Positions 1 to 12,032 of a stretch of 64,000 bases of DNA are shown here, in pieces; within the stretch, counting starts at the first letter, position 1; each line of letters opens with the position of its first letter. The stretch covers positions 6,944,001 to 7,008,000 of the forward strand of contig OX465596.1 in assembly GCA_950022295.1 (NCBI GenBank). The letters run 5' to 3'. The notes beneath the pieces were generated by a model that saw nothing but the letters and a program-made list of their open reading frames with translations, did not search any database and was not told where the DNA came from. This DNA comes from Bromus sterilis (Eukaryota > Streptophyta > Magnoliopsida > Poales > Poaceae). The translations under genes were made by a program, and so were the position numbers.

Positions 1-1370
1 AGAGGGGCCGGAGGGGAGCCAGGGGGCCCAGGCGGCCACCCGGCACGGCCCCACCCCTGGCCGCGCCAGGGGGGCAACTGGGGCCCCTGGTCCACCTCTG
101 GCTTCCCCCTTCGCCTATTTATTCTCCGTCACGGGGAAACTCCGAGGAGATAACCCTATTTTGCAATCTCGCCTCTGTTCCGCCGCCGCCGCGCTTCCGA
201 GATCGGGAGCACCAAAAGGCCTCTTCCCGGCACCCTGCCGGAGGGAGGATTGACCTCCGGGAGTCTCCTCTCCACCATGGATGCTCCCCGGATGTCTCGT
301 GAGTAGTTTTCCTTGGACCATGGGTCCGTGATCAGTAGATATGTGATGTTCTCCTCCCCTCTTTGTTCTTCATGGTTTAGACCTCGTGAGCTGCCCTACA
401 TGATCGAGGCACTTTTGTAATATTTCTACTATTGCTATGCTGAGTTTGATGGGATCTGATGGATTATGAGCTTATGTTCAGATTGTGATAGAGTAATATA
501 TTTGGTTTTTATCTCTTATATTTTTGTTCCTAAGTAATTCTTGCATGTTCTCCGTTGTTGTTTATTGCTTTGGCCAAGTAGTAGGTAGTGACTCCAAGAG
601 GGAACGTTGTGCTCGATTGTGGGTTCATGCCCCCCGATGACACGCTTGAGTGACAGAAACATGAGTCTAGGGGATGTGTTGTTGCCACAAGGGGGAAAAC
701 AACGGTGCTTGTAACCGCGGTTGCAAGGATTGTTTACTTTAGGCAAAGTTCTTTTTAATGCAGTTGTCTGTTGCTTTGGGTTTACACTTTGGGTGGGGCT
801 CGCAACTTAATACCAGCGAGATGTTCTAGATAGATATCTCAAGGTGGATGATTAGTAGTAGATGCAGTTGGATTACGGTCTACTTATTTTGGCGTACTGC
901 CCGTGCTTTTGAACCTCTTCCTTTCTTTTGGAGCATAGTTACCATTGCGGTGCGTTCATAATCCTTTCAATTGCCCTTCTGTAATTTGTTTACCTCGCAT
1001 AGCAGTTTTATCGTCTTTTGGGAGAGAGACATCACTAGTGAACATCACGTATCCCGGTCCATAATCTTATTACTGTTTCCACGCTATATTTACTTTCTTG
1101 CTTTTACTTTCAGTTGCTATCATTATCCCTTGTGTTTTACCCTTTGTGAACAACAAGACCGGATTGATTGACAACCTCTCTGAACTTCGTTGGGAACAAA
1201 GTTATCTGTGTCTGTGTGCAGGTCCACGTCAGTTGCGCCGCTGACACCTACTTATCATCTCCGGAGTCCTACTGGAGACAAACCTTGGTATCTTCACCGA
1301 GGGAAACTTGGTGCTGCGCTACATCTCAACCTTCCACTTGGGGTAACCAACGAAGGGCGAGAAGCCATCA
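1..1370 (+). mobile_element. LTR of an Athila-like Gypsy element, left end outside window
   Basis: This stretch matches the family-B LTR at 5884-7509 from about its position 6128 onward, including the GC-rich part, the Athila-LTR-like central part and the end motif before the internal region. It ends at 1370 with ...GAAGCCATCA, so the terminal CA is present. The next bases (1371 on) are the protease gene of a minus-strand element, so this LTR interrupts that gene. About 250 bases of its start lie left of the window. Whether it is a solo LTR or the 3' LTR of a larger element cannot be decided here. The last 14 bases differ from element B, so it is a separate insertion. Confidence 0.85.
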
Positions 1371-2072
1371 TATATGCATATCATTCTCGTGGTCTTCCAT
1401 ATATTGTTGCAAAGGATCGTTAGGAGGAATAGCAAAAGAAGCAATATCTTCAATAATTTTATCATTATTAGACAAATCGGTACCACGAGGTTGCTTAGAG
1501 AACTTAGAAAAGTTAAGTTCATATGGTTCACCATTGAATTCAACAATTTTTTTACTTTTCTTGCAATCTATTATAGCTCCACAAGTGTTGAGCAAAGGCC
1601 TACCAAAGATAATGGGGCAAAAACTATCTTGCATTGAACCAAGTACTAGAAAGTCGGTAGGGTACTTTACCTTTCCACATACAACTTCAACATCTCTCGC
1701 AATTCCAATGGAAGAGATAGTTTCTCTGTTTGCTAGATAAATAGTAACATCAACCTCTTCAAGTTCACAGGGTGAAATCTCACCCATGATCTCTTGATAG
1801 AGTGAATAAGGAATAGCGCTAGCACTTGATCCCAAATCACATAGCCCATAATAATTATGATCTCTTATTTTAACAGATACAACTGGTGTACCTGAAATTG
1901 GGCCTTTATTCTTGGATGTAATAATGTTAGTAGAAACAACACAAAAAGTTATATTGGAATCTAAAACATCATTAGTAACTAGATCTTTAACCACCGCAAC
2001 TTGAGGATCGACCTTGATCTGGTCCTCAGGCTCGTCAGTTCTTCTCTCACTTTTATTTATTACGCCTGTCAC
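1371..2072 (-). pseudogene. Gypsy retropepsin-like protease, cut at its C-terminal side
   Basis: The 234-residue minus-strand frame resembles the aspartic protease segment of Athila-like gag-pol proteins of Triticeae. It has the strand before the active site (PVVSVKI), the site region CDLGSSASAIP, and the flap-side motif CPIIFGRPLLNT. The usual site in this group reads D-I/V-G-A-S; here it is DLGSS, so activity is doubtful. The frame is shifted relative to the upstream gag and is cut at 1370 by the plus-strand LTR, so reverse transcriptase and integrase are absent from the window. It would process the Gag-Pol polyprotein in a virus-like particle. Confidence 0.75.
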
Positions 2073-2086
2073 AAAAGTATGCTCCC

Positions 2087-3046
2087 TTATCCTTGCGGGA
2101 AAGTTTTTTTTTCATATATAACTTCAGGTAAAATAGGGTCAGCAACAGGTAATTCTTTGAAGGATTTATGGTACTGATCCTTATCCTCCTTATAAGAGTA
2201 AATATGAGAGGCAAAGTTCTTACAAAAATCAATCATTGGCTGGAAATCAAGACCAATTCTAGAACAAAAGGTATTAAAGTAATCAGTTTTCACATAGCTC
2301 TCAATATAATCATGCTCACAATTTATAATGGGTTCAATACCTTTATCAATTTCCCAGTCTTCAGTGTTCTTTTGAATCCTTTCAATGAGGTCCCATCTCT
2401 CTTCAATGCTTATTGTTTGAAATACCCCACTAGAGGAGGCATCCAACATCTCTTTATCCTGATGAGAAAGCCTGTCATAAAAATTTGTAAGTATAATATC
2501 TTTGGGGAGCTCGTGAATAAGACATTTGAGCATTAGGGACTTCAATCTCCCCCAAGCTTGAGCGATGCTTTCTCCGTCACGAGACCAAAAGTTATAGATG
2601 TAGCTCCTGTCTTGATGAATTTCATGAAGAGGATAAAACTTTGTATAAAAGAGAGACATAAGCTTTTGCCAATTAAGCAAATGTGAGTTATCAAGGAGCT
2701 TATACCAACCTGAAGCTTTATCTACGAGTGATATGGAGAATAATTTCCGCATGACAAACTCCATTGACACACCTACAAGCTTAAATAATGAACATAGTTG
2801 TGATAGATAAAGCAAGTGTTCACCTGGGTGTCTGTCTCCTGCATAACGATTAGCCAAGACGTAATCGATAATAATATTTGGTATTTTATAAGGCCCAATT
2901 TCATTAGGGGTGGGAGAAACCAACACAGTAGTGGGGCGCTTCCCAAAAGCAATGAACCAAGGGCAGAGGTGTCCATAAGGACAAAAAGTAGCAACAACAA
3001 AATAAAAACAACACACACAATAAAAATCTTTCCTTACCAGCTTCAC
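2087..3046 (-). pseudogene. Gypsy gag (Retrotrans_gag domain), degraded
   Basis: The 319-residue frame holds the Retrotrans_gag core of Athila-like elements: LANRYAGDRHPGEHL, then a stretch with KASGWYKLL (the family usually has a tryptophan-rich helix here), then FYTKFYPLHEIHQ and the motif ESIAQAWGRLKSLMLKC. Gag forms the particle that packages element RNA. The N-terminal 70 residues read as low-quality hydrophobic sequence and the protease that follows is in another frame. The gene lies directly downstream (minus strand) of a primer-binding site and a full LTR, which fixes the orientation. It is a decayed copy. Confidence 0.75.
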
Positions 3047-3062
3047 TTACTAATAGCGCTAC

Positions 3063-3082
3063 GCTCCCCGTCAACGGCGCCA
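3063..3082 (-). other. Primer-binding site of minus-strand Gypsy element A
   Basis: On the minus strand the sequence begins TGGCGCCGTTGACGGGG, close to the tRNA-Asp type primer site seen in Athila-like elements, with one visible change from the usual GTTGCCGGGG. It lies 12 bases inside the LTR end at 3095. Confidence 0.7.
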
Positions 3083-3094
3083 GAAAATAGTACT

Positions 3095-4594
3095 TGATGA
3101 CCCTCAACTGTAGGGGATCTATTGTAGCGTTTTTGAAAAGTAAGAGTGTCGAACCCAACGAGGAGCAGAAGGTATTGATAAGTGACTTTGGTCAAGGAAT
3201 AACTGCAAACACTGAAAGATAACTTTTTTAGGGGGTTTCGGTATAAGCAACGAGAAGGTAAAACCAAGCGAAGTAAAAGGTACTGAGGAGCAACAAGTGG
3301 CCCAATCCTTTTGAGCAAAGGATAAGCCTGGCAACTGAACTTATAAAGGCTAAAGCGTTCTTGAGGACACACGGGAGAGGTAGTCATGTGATTTTTCCAT
3401 ATTTCATATCGGTACTATGTTTTGTGTTGATAAGTGTTGAGTGGGTGGATCTATGCTAGTACACCTTCTAGACTAAGATAAGTGCACTATTATGATTAAA
3501 TACCTTGCAAGCATCTGAATATACAAAGTAGAAATTAAGGCAAAAGCCTAACCATAGAAAAACGATCAAGGATCCATTATTCCCTTATGCAAAAGTGTGC
3601 AAACTGGGGTTCATGTTTCTGTCACTCCGGCAACCCACCGTAAGCATTCTTTATACACAATGCATTCCCCTAGGTCCTTAACAAGGCGAAGTGTTATGTG
3701 TTCGACTCACACAACACCACTAGGAAAATAACAACACAACTTAAATATCAAACAACATATATTACTTCAACATCATATGACTACTAACAACTAGACTTCT
3801 CACATGTCCTCAAGAACTAAAGTAACTACTCACAAGACATAAAAGAGATCATGATCAATGGTGATAAATAGATGATAAACAATCCGGACATAACAATATT
3901 TCTCCAACAAAACTCAAAAGCATTCACCACAAAGGAGTAATCAACACCGGTAGAGTAGAGAGGATAGATGGTACGGATTACAACACAAGTTGCAATTGTG
4001 CGATGAGGTAGGACGAAGATGGAGATGGTGCTGATGTTGGGGATGACGTTGATGATGATCTCGATGATGCCCGTGACGATGGCGATGATCTCCCCTTCCG
4101 GGAGGTGTTCTCCCCGGCGGAATCTGCCCACTGGAGATGTCTTTTCTTCTCTGTAGGTTTCCGCCACGGAGCGGCGGCGCGCGAAACTCCTCCCTTTTTA
4201 GGGTTTTCGGATGATGAGAGATATATAGGCCAAAGGGGGGAGCCGGGAGTGGCCCCAGGGGTCCAGGCGGCCTCCCGACGCGCCCCTGGTGGGGGTCGCG
4301 CCAGGGGGGCCGCCTGGACACCTGGTGGCCCCCTCTGGCCCCTTTTCGGCGAAGCTTCGTTATTCTTCTGGAAAATATCTTCCATCAATTTTCAGCGCAT
4401 TTGGAGAAGTTCTGTTTCAGCACCTCAATGCCCACTTTTCTTCTCTATATTCTGCCTCTGCTGTTTCGACACCGGAAAGTTGCAAACTGTGTAAAACAAG
4501 CCAAAACAACATAAGAATAGCATCATAATGTGAAATATATCAATGAATATGGGTGAATTAAGATATAAAATAGTGATGCATTTTGGACGTACCA
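3095..4594 (-). mobile_element. 5' LTR of minus-strand Gypsy element A, 1500 bp
   Basis: Read on the minus strand this LTR starts TGGTACGTCC (consensus start TGATACGTCC with one change) at 4594 and ends ...GAGGGTCATCA at 3095. It is homologous along its whole length to the interrupted LTR 5193-5883 plus 21827-22653, including the ATC-rich trinucleotide part at about 4020-4090. Open frames inside it (for example 3941-4388) are shadows of the GC-rich core. Inserted into a Copia LTR whose remaining piece is 4595-5000. Confidence 0.85.
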
Positions 4595-5000
4595 GGTGCA
4601 AATCAAAGCTTCATAATAAATAGCAATTATGTATGATCATTATGGTCTAAGGACTAACTCATATGTTACAAAGTCAACGCAATGTTGAATCATGTGACTT
4701 GATCACATCACAATGCTTTAGGTGGATGTGTGTCCATCACATCAATCTCCTAATAATATGACCTCGTTGTCAATAGGCGGTTCGTACCTCATGATCAGGA
4801 AACCATGATCATCGATTGCCCAATGAACTAGTATACCTGAGTTTAACTAGGGACGGGTGTTTATACTACACGTGTATTAGTGTTTCCGAGTAATACAATT
4901 TTAGCATAGTATAAAACGTATTGTGAACAAAATGAATATGAACAAAACAAATATGTGAAAAATATCTTTATTAATTTGTTTCCAGGGCACATATCCAACA
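4595..5000 (-). mobile_element. Fragment of an Angela/BARE/WIS-type Copia LTR
   Basis: On the minus strand it starts TGTTGGATATGTGCCCT at 5000 and continues with the well-known LTR start of the Angela/BARE1/WIS group of Triticeae (loss of homology is by substitution, not rearrangement). It stops at 4594 where the family-A element was inserted; the rest must lie beyond the left edge. 406 bp seen. Confidence 0.7.
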
Positions 5001-5005
5001 TATTG

Positions 5006-5192
5006 CTCTCCAATTGAGGACCTAAAGCATTTCCACGATTGATGAACTTTGGGGTTCGTTTATGGGTCGATCATCAACACTCACAGTTTTATCATTTTTG
5101 ACACATTTCGTGGGCTATTGCTCACCATTTTGCGGTCTCGGAGCAATTTCCATTGTTGATAAACCCCAAGGTGTGCTTGTGGGTCGTTCATT
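5006..5192 (+). repeat. Satellite-like tandem repeat, 118-bp period (left part)
   Basis: The motif GGGTCG..CATCAACACTCAC recurs with a 118-bp period (5064 and 5182). The first unit is partial, the second complete, and the third continues at 22659 after the retrotransposon stack. The words GTGGGCTATTGCTCACC and GGTCTCGGAGC resemble, from memory, the pSc119.2 120-bp subtelomeric family of rye and wheat relatives. Family name is an inference. Confidence 0.65.
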
Positions 5193-5883
5193 GATACGTC
5201 CAAAATGCATCACTATTTTATATAGTAATTCTTTCTTATTCATTGATATATTTCATTATATGATACTATTCTTATGTTGTTTTGGCTTATTTTACACAGT
5301 TTGCAACTTTCCGGTGCCGAAGCAGCAGACGCAGGATTCAGCGGTAAAAAGTGGACGCTGAGTTGCTGAAGAAGAACACCTCCAAATTACCTGAAAATTG
5401 ACGGAGCCTGTTTTCCAGAAGGATCACGAAGACACGCAAAAGAGCAACCAGAGGGGGGCCACAGGGTGCCCAAGCGGCCACCTAGCGCGGCCCCACCCCT
5501 GGCCGCGCCGGGGGGACGCCTGGACCCCCGGGGCCACTCTCGGCTCCCCCCTCTGGCCTATATACTCCTCGTGAGCCAAAAACCCTAAAAAGAGGAGAGT
5601 TTCCGGAGTTCCGCCGCCGCTCCGTGGAGGAAACCTACAGAGAAGAAAAGCCATCTCTGGCGGGCAGATTCCGCCGGGGAGATCACCTCCCGGAAGGGGA
5701 GATCGTCGCCATCGTCATCACCATCATCACGGGCATCATCGAGATCATCATCAACATCATCCCCATCATCAGCACCATCTCCACCTCCATCCAATCTCGT
5801 TTCACAATTGGAACTTGTGTTGTAATCCGTACTATCTATCCTCTCTACTCTATCGGTGTTGATTACTACTTTGTGGTGAATGC
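5193..5883 (+). mobile_element. Solo LTR of Gypsy family A, left part
   Basis: Starts TGATACGTCCAAAATG at 5193, preceded by TSD TTCAT (5188-5192). It is homologous to the 3095-4594 LTR and stops in the middle of that homology at 5883, where element B was inserted. Carries an ATC-rich trinucleotide stretch at about 5705-5785. Its remaining part is 21827-22653; together they make 1518 bp with no internal region between copies, hence a solo LTR. Confidence 0.9.
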
Positions 5884-7509
5884 TGATACGTCCAAAACGT
5901 ATCTATAATTTCTGCTCGTTCCATGCATGTTTTGTGTGATATTGCTATGTTCTAGATACACTTTCATACATTTTTTATCATATTTGGACTAACCTATTAA
6001 CTCAGTGCACCCCAGTGCCAGTTCATGTTTTCTACTGTTTTTCTATTTCAGTTTTCCCCCACATAAAAAGTGCCAGAAAAATTCGGGAAAATTCAGATAA
6101 AAATCAGCGTGATGGAAGCTTCGAGAAAAGCCCAGGAGGGGCCGGAGGGGGGCCAAGGGGGGGGGGGGCCAGGCGGCCACCCGGCGCGGCCCCACCCCTG
6201 GCCGCGCCAGGGGGGCGCCTGGGGCCCCTGGCCCACCTCTGGCTGCCCCCTTTCGCCCATATATCCCCCGTCACGGGAAAAATCCAGGAGAGGAACCCTA
6301 TTCCGCGAACTCGCCTCTGTTCCGCCGCCGCCGCGCTTCCAAGATCGGGAGCACCAGAAGACCTCTTCCCGGCACCCTGCCGAAGGGAGGATTGACCTCC
6401 GGGAGTCTCCTCTCCACCATGGATGCTCCTCGGATGTCCCGTGAGTAGTTCTTCTTGGACCATGGGTCCGTGATCAGTAGCTATGTGATGTTCTCCTCCC
6501 CTCTTTGATCTTCATTGTTTAGACCTCGTGAGCTGCTCTACATGATCGAGGCACCTTTGTAATATTTCTGCAATTGCTATGTTGAGTTTGATCGGATCTG
6601 ATGGATTATGAGATTATGTTCAGATTGTGATAGAGTAATATATTTGGTCTTGATCTTTTATATTTTTGTTCCTAAGTAATTCTTGCATGTTCTCCGTTGC
6701 TGTTTATTGCTTTGGCCAAGTAGTAGGTAGTGACTCCAAGAGGGAGCGTTGTGCTAGATTGTGGGTTCATGCCTCCCTGATGACACGCTTGAGTGACAGA
6801 AACATGAGTCTAGGGGATGTGTTGTTGCCACAAGGGGGAAAACAACGGTGCTTGTGACCGCGGTCACAAGGATTGTTTACTTTACGCAAAGTTCTTTTAT
6901 TGCAGTTGTCTGTTGCTTTGGGTTTACACTTTGGGTGGGGCTCGCAACTTAATACCAGCGAGATATTCTGGATAGATATCTCAAGGTGGATGATTAGTAG
7001 TAGATGCAGATGGATTTCGGTCTACTTATTTTGGCGTACTGCCCGTGCTTTTGAACCTCTTCCTTTCTTTTGTAGCATAGTTAGCATTGCGGTGCGTTCA
7101 TAATCCTGTCAATTGCCTTTCTGTAATTTGTTTACCTCGCATAGCAGTTTTATCGTCTTTTGGGAGAGAGACATCACTAGCGAACATCACGTATCCCGGT
7201 CCATATCCTTATTACTGTTTCAAGCTATCTTTACTTTTCTGCTTTTACTCGCTATCATTATCACTTGTGTTTTACCCTTTGTGAACAACAAGACCGGAGA
7301 GATTGACAACCTCTCTGAACTTCGTTGGGAACAAAGTTATCTGTGTCTGTGTGCAGATCCACGTCAGTCGCGCCGCTGACACCTACTTATCATATCCGGA
7401 GTCCTTCCGGAGACAAACCTTGGTATCCTCACCGAGGGAAACTCACTGCTAAACTGCATCATGCCTTCCACTTGGGGCTCGCCAACGAAGGGCGGGAAGC
7501 CGCTAAGCA
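5884..7509 (+). mobile_element. Left LTR of Athila-like Gypsy element B, 1626 bp
   Basis: Begins TGATACGTCCAAAACG and ends ...GCCGCTAAGCA; the right LTR (20202-21821) has the same ends. The two LTRs are nearly identical where I compared them, which suggests a fairly recent insertion. Target duplication AATGC at 5879-5883 and AATGT at 21822-21826 (one mismatch). Confidence 0.92.
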
Positions 7510-7519
7510 AGAGAATTTC

Positions 7520-7537
7520 TGGCGCCCTTGCCCGGGA
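7520..7537 (+). other. Primer-binding site of element B
   Basis: TGGCGCCCTTGCCCGGGA lies 10 bases after the left LTR. It resembles the tRNA-Asp type primer site of Athila-like elements with small differences. Confidence 0.65.
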
Positions 7538-7673
7538 CTCCGAGTGCTAAGATAGGGGAGTTGCACACTACCCTTTACCTTTGTTTTTTAGTCTTGTTAG
7601 TTTATCTTTCAGCTTTTACCTTTGTGCCTTTTATCAAAAACTACAAAAAAAATTTGCCACACTTGCTGCTACT

Positions 7674-7755
7674 ATGGGTTCCACTGAAAACACCAAGTTG
7701 TGTGACTTCACTAGTCACAACAACGAAGACTTTATCTGCACTCCCATTGCCACAC
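7674..7755 (+). pseudogene. Start of element B gag, cut after about 27 codons
   Basis: An ATG at 7674 opens a frame (MGSTENTKLCDFTSHN...) that runs to 7755, where the LTR of minus-strand element B2 begins. Later gag/protease sequence of the same element reappears on the plus strand at about 13243-13406 and 16285-17477. The Retrotrans_gag core that should lie between is missing, so a deletion accompanied or followed the insertion. Confidence 0.5.
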
Positions 7756-9206
7756 TGATGTCTACGCACGCTTATATTCTTGTAGACTATGTTGGGCCTC
7801 CAAGCGCAGAGGATTGTAGGACAGCAGCAATTTCCCTCAAGTGGATGACCTAAGGTTTATCGAACTCAGGGAAGTAGAGGTTGAAGATGTCTCTCTCAAG
7901 CAACCCTGCCATTATGATACAAGAAGTCTCTTGTGTCCCCAACACACCTAATACAACTAGGAGTTGTATAGGTGCACTAGTTCGGCGAAGAGATGGTAAA
8001 ATATGGGTGATAGGTGCGGAAAAACAAAGTAATATAAATTTGTAATAAAAAGTGCAGCAAGCAAATATGTAACAAAAGTGAGTGTAAACGGTGTAACAAT
8101 GGTGGAAACTAGGATTCATACTTTCACTAGTGGCAACTCCCAACAACATTAACATAGTCTAATCACATGATATTTCCCATAAAACATGCAATGGAGACGC
8201 ACTCGGAGGTCATTCCTTTGTGGTCAAGAGAGGATGAGAATTATGTAGGGCTACAAAAGCACACCTCAAAGTTCGTAGTTCTCAATCTATGGATTTCCCA
8301 ATGTCACCGCGGCCATCCAAAGAGAGTACCACAATCACCACAACATATCTCAAGGATAGTCAAAGACAAGCACCAAGAGACTCTCGATCTTCAATCCACA
8401 CACAAAAGAGGAAATCACTCATGATAATATTCTTCTAACCCATGTCCAATAGACCGTTGTCACCATGGTCTCGGGGATTATACTAGATAAGATCAAATGA
8501 GTACATCAATCCAATACATAGAAGAAGGGGAAATATCATGGGATCACCCTAGATTAACATAGCCTATGATCACAACGAAGATCACATCATGGGAGAGAGA
8601 GAAGAACACATAGCTACTGGTAGAAACCTCAACCCCGAGGAGGAACTACTCCCGCTTCATGGAGGAGGGAAGCAACAGCGATGGAGATGAATCTGGGGGC
8701 ACTTCCCCGTCCCGGCAGGGTGCCGGCACAGGAATTCTGGTCCCCCGAAGCTTGTCGGCGATGGCGGCGGAGATCGGAATTGCTTCTGGAGAAAAGGGGT
8801 CTGGAATCAGGGTTTCCGCGACGGGAGAATAAATAGGAGCCAAAGGGGAGTCCGAGGCGGTGCCCAGGGTGCCTAGGCGGCCACCCGACGCGGGTGGACC
8901 CCTGGCCGCGCCACCAGGGCGCCTGGGCCCCTGGTGGTGGCCCTCTGGCTCTCCTTCGGAGGTAAGGAAGCTTCTGGAATGCTGATTTTTTATATAATTT
9001 TTCCGGAATTTTTTGGACACTTTAAGTAATGGGAAAAACTGAAATACAAAAACAGCAGAAAACAGAAACTGGCACTGGGGTGCACTGAGTTAATAGGTTA
9101 GTCCAAATATGATCAAAAGTGTATGAAAGTGTATCAAAAGCATAGCAATATCACACAAAACATGCATGGAGAAAGCAGAAATTATAGATACGTTTTGGAC
9201 GTATCA
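7756..9206 (-). mobile_element. 3' LTR of minus-strand Gypsy element B2, 1451 bp
   Basis: On the minus strand it starts TGATACGTCCAAAACG at 9206 and ends ...GTAGACATCA at 7756. The first 340 bases match the family-B LTR, but the rest (from about 8860 down) is a different sequence containing a well-known Triticeae Gypsy LTR 3' part with GGGGACACAAGAGACTTC. The polypurine tract AAGCTTGGGGATG of the same element is just upstream (about 9208-9222). No matching 5' LTR is present. Confidence 0.85.
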
Positions 9207-12032
9207 GCATCCCCAAGCTTAATTCCTGCTCGTCCTCGAGTAGGTAAATGTTAACAGCATAATTTCTGTGGTGACATGCTAGCAACCATATAAGAACTTT
9301 GAAAAGTAAAGCAATCAAGGTTAGAGATTCAATTCCAGTCATAACATGCAAGAGTCTATATTAGCATTGAAACAAGTAACAAAAGAACATTAGGTGCAAG
9401 AGCTCTCGCTGTCCGTGACTCGAATGTCTCCAAATGGTGTTTGCGTGCAAGAAGTGGATAGGGAATACGAGAAAAAATATTTATTTGTTGAGAACTCAAT
9501 CTACTAAAGCTTCACACTTGGTCTTCTTTGGAATCTTATCTTGACTCGTCCCCAGACCACTATCCAGGTACAAGTCAATTTGATCCGCTCCTTTTCGATA
9601 TTTTGAGCACTCATGCAATGGATGAGCGTGAGCAAGAAAGTTGACACTTAGGATGGCAAAGAGAGAATAGGTGGAGGAGGAAGACAAAAATGGTGTGAAA
9701 GGCTCACATCAATGAGGACAATCATAGGCAAGAGATGTCAAATGATAGATATGATGTGAGGAGTAGGGATTGCCATGCAACGGATGCACATATGAGCTAG
9801 AAAGCTCTCCAATGGAACTAGTGGGGTGCATCTAACTTGCTCGCTCATGAAGACCTAGAGCTCGTATGAGGAGGCTCATCCTTGGAATATGCAAGCCAAG
9901 TTCTATAATGTGAAGGTCCCCACATAGCTATATGCATAATGATCATCTCTATGGAGTACAAGGATATAGAGGGAGTACTAGTGTGGATCTCTCAAAAGGA
10001 TAGTAGTGTTGCCCCTTTCTCTCTTTTTATTTCTTTTTCTCTTTTTTCTATTTTTTTTTTATTTTTTTGGTGGCCTCAATGGCTCTTTCTATTTAACTCT
10101 CATTTGTCCTCTTTGGGATCTTTTATTGTGTCCACTTTGGGATCTTTTCCTCACTTAAGGGCAACACTCTATTTTACAAGAAGGTAAAGGAGATCTTTCA
10201 CACTTTACAAGGTACTCAAAACATAAAGAAGATGTAACTATCATGATGTATGCAATGTATGCGTCTGCCAGTGTAGCAGAAACATGTATGACATGAAGAT
10301 CAAGTCATGAAGAGGCGGATGTTGCATGGCAATATATCTCGGAAAGGCTATGGAAATGCCTTGATAGGTAGGTATGGTGGCTGTTTTGAGGAAAGATATA
10401 AGGAGGTTTATGATGACAGAGCGTATCATGCCAAGGGTTTGGATGTACCGGCAAAGGTGGACGCCAACTCTCGGAGTGAGAAGAAGTCAATGCACGGCAC
10501 GGGAGAGGCTAGCAAAATATGGGAAGGTGGAAGTGTCAACTTTCAATACTTACATTAGTCCGAAGAACTCATGCACTTATTATCGGTAACTCTCAATCTA
10601 ATAAGGATGTTTCACAAAGAGACAAGTACCCCGAGGAGGAGTGTATGGGGGTTTGGTTATCCTTGCGCATCCTCGACTCATGGTACGTGAGTGTTCTCTG
10701 ATATTCGATCCCTCCAAAGATTAGTGATCCATCTAGTAGCTAGAGTTCTCAACTAGTTTTGTAGGTTTTGAAAATAAACATGGATTGCCCAAAATACGAC
10801 ACCTATCACTAATAGGCTAGAGCTCTTGACACCAAAAGTTCAAACATTACTCACATCAATACCTCAAAACCATTGCAAGTTACTACTAAAACTAAATAGC
10901 AACCTCAATTACCTACTTTCAAGAAAAGACACAACTCAGTGCAACAACCAACTCTCTTAACAAGATAAACATGAAAACTAAAGAGAGTTCAGCAACAAAC
11001 TAAACAAAAGCCAAGGCTCTTGCTAAAGACAAACTAAGACTAAAACTAAACATGGAAGTAGCTGCGAAAAGATAAAGAACACACAACAGCAAAAAGATAG
11101 GCATGAAGAATCCTATGATGTGTTCTAGATTTTAAAAGTGGAGCGTGTTTCTCTCCCACACAAAGTAAGACGGGATCTAACTTGTTAAGAACAGCAAGCA
11201 AAGCTAAAGAAAACTAAAAATAAAACCTATAAGCGAGACGCTCCAAGCATAGCACATAACGCATGAAGTGATAAAAATATAGTGAGACGAAGGACGAACT
11301 GATGATTGTTGATGGAGAAAGGGATGCACGGGGGCATACCAGAGATTAGACGCTTGAGTCTCCTTGAATATTTTTTGGGGATGCATGGGGACATCCCCAA
11401 GCTTGAGCGCTTGACACTCCCGAATCTTCTTTCATCATCTTCCATCGCACACTTGAAAACTCCCTTCATACATAACTCATCGTAAGCTGATTAGAGAGGT
11501 TAGTACCCTTAATAAATAATTTTTCCCTACTGGATATAAAGATATTCTTGAAGAGCTACTGTTTCTCAAGATTGCCAAAAGGTTTTTGAAAAGAAAAAAG
11601 AAAGCTTAAGGTCTGCAAAAGTTAGGAGAGACAAAACGTGGCAGAATCTGTGAAAAACAGAACAACAGGTAGTAAAGAATTTTTTAGGGGTACTTCTGCA
11701 ACTCAAATCAGAAAACTCAGAACATACGAAAGTTCCGTGATTGTATAGAGCACGCTTTGTAAAAAATTCAGCTCAAAAAGATGAACTGGTGATTTATTCT
11801 GATTTTTCCCGTCACGAGGACAGAATCTGTTTTCTGGACAGCATGTCACAACTTTCACTTCCCTTGTCATATGAGGCTATACTTGGCACAAAGCTTGAAA
11901 AATAAAGATAAAATGATGTTGCTACAGTGGTAACAATCATCAAGACTACTAAAAACAGAAAGTAAAAACTCAAAGTAAAGATAACAAGGGTTTTCTCCCT
12001 AGAGCTCTTTCTTTATAGCCATAAAGATAGGC
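9207..12032 (-). repeat. 3' untranslated internal region of element B2; left arm of a large inverted repeat
   Basis: This region is the reverse complement of 17505-20201 with high similarity (for example 9207-9380 against 20040-20201 differs at only a few positions). It has no coding capacity that I recognise. With the first 340 bases of both LTRs the inverted arms reach about 3.2 kb, separated by about 5.5 kb. Confidence 0.85.

Noticed and set aside
1168..1740. 190-codon plus-strand frame
   Set aside because: It crosses from an LTR into the antisense of a protease gene, so it is a shadow.
4105..4494. Plus-strand frame of 129 codons near 4.2 kb
   Set aside because: It is antisense of the GC-rich core of a minus-strand LTR; the same core recurs at 5424-5650 and is non-coding.
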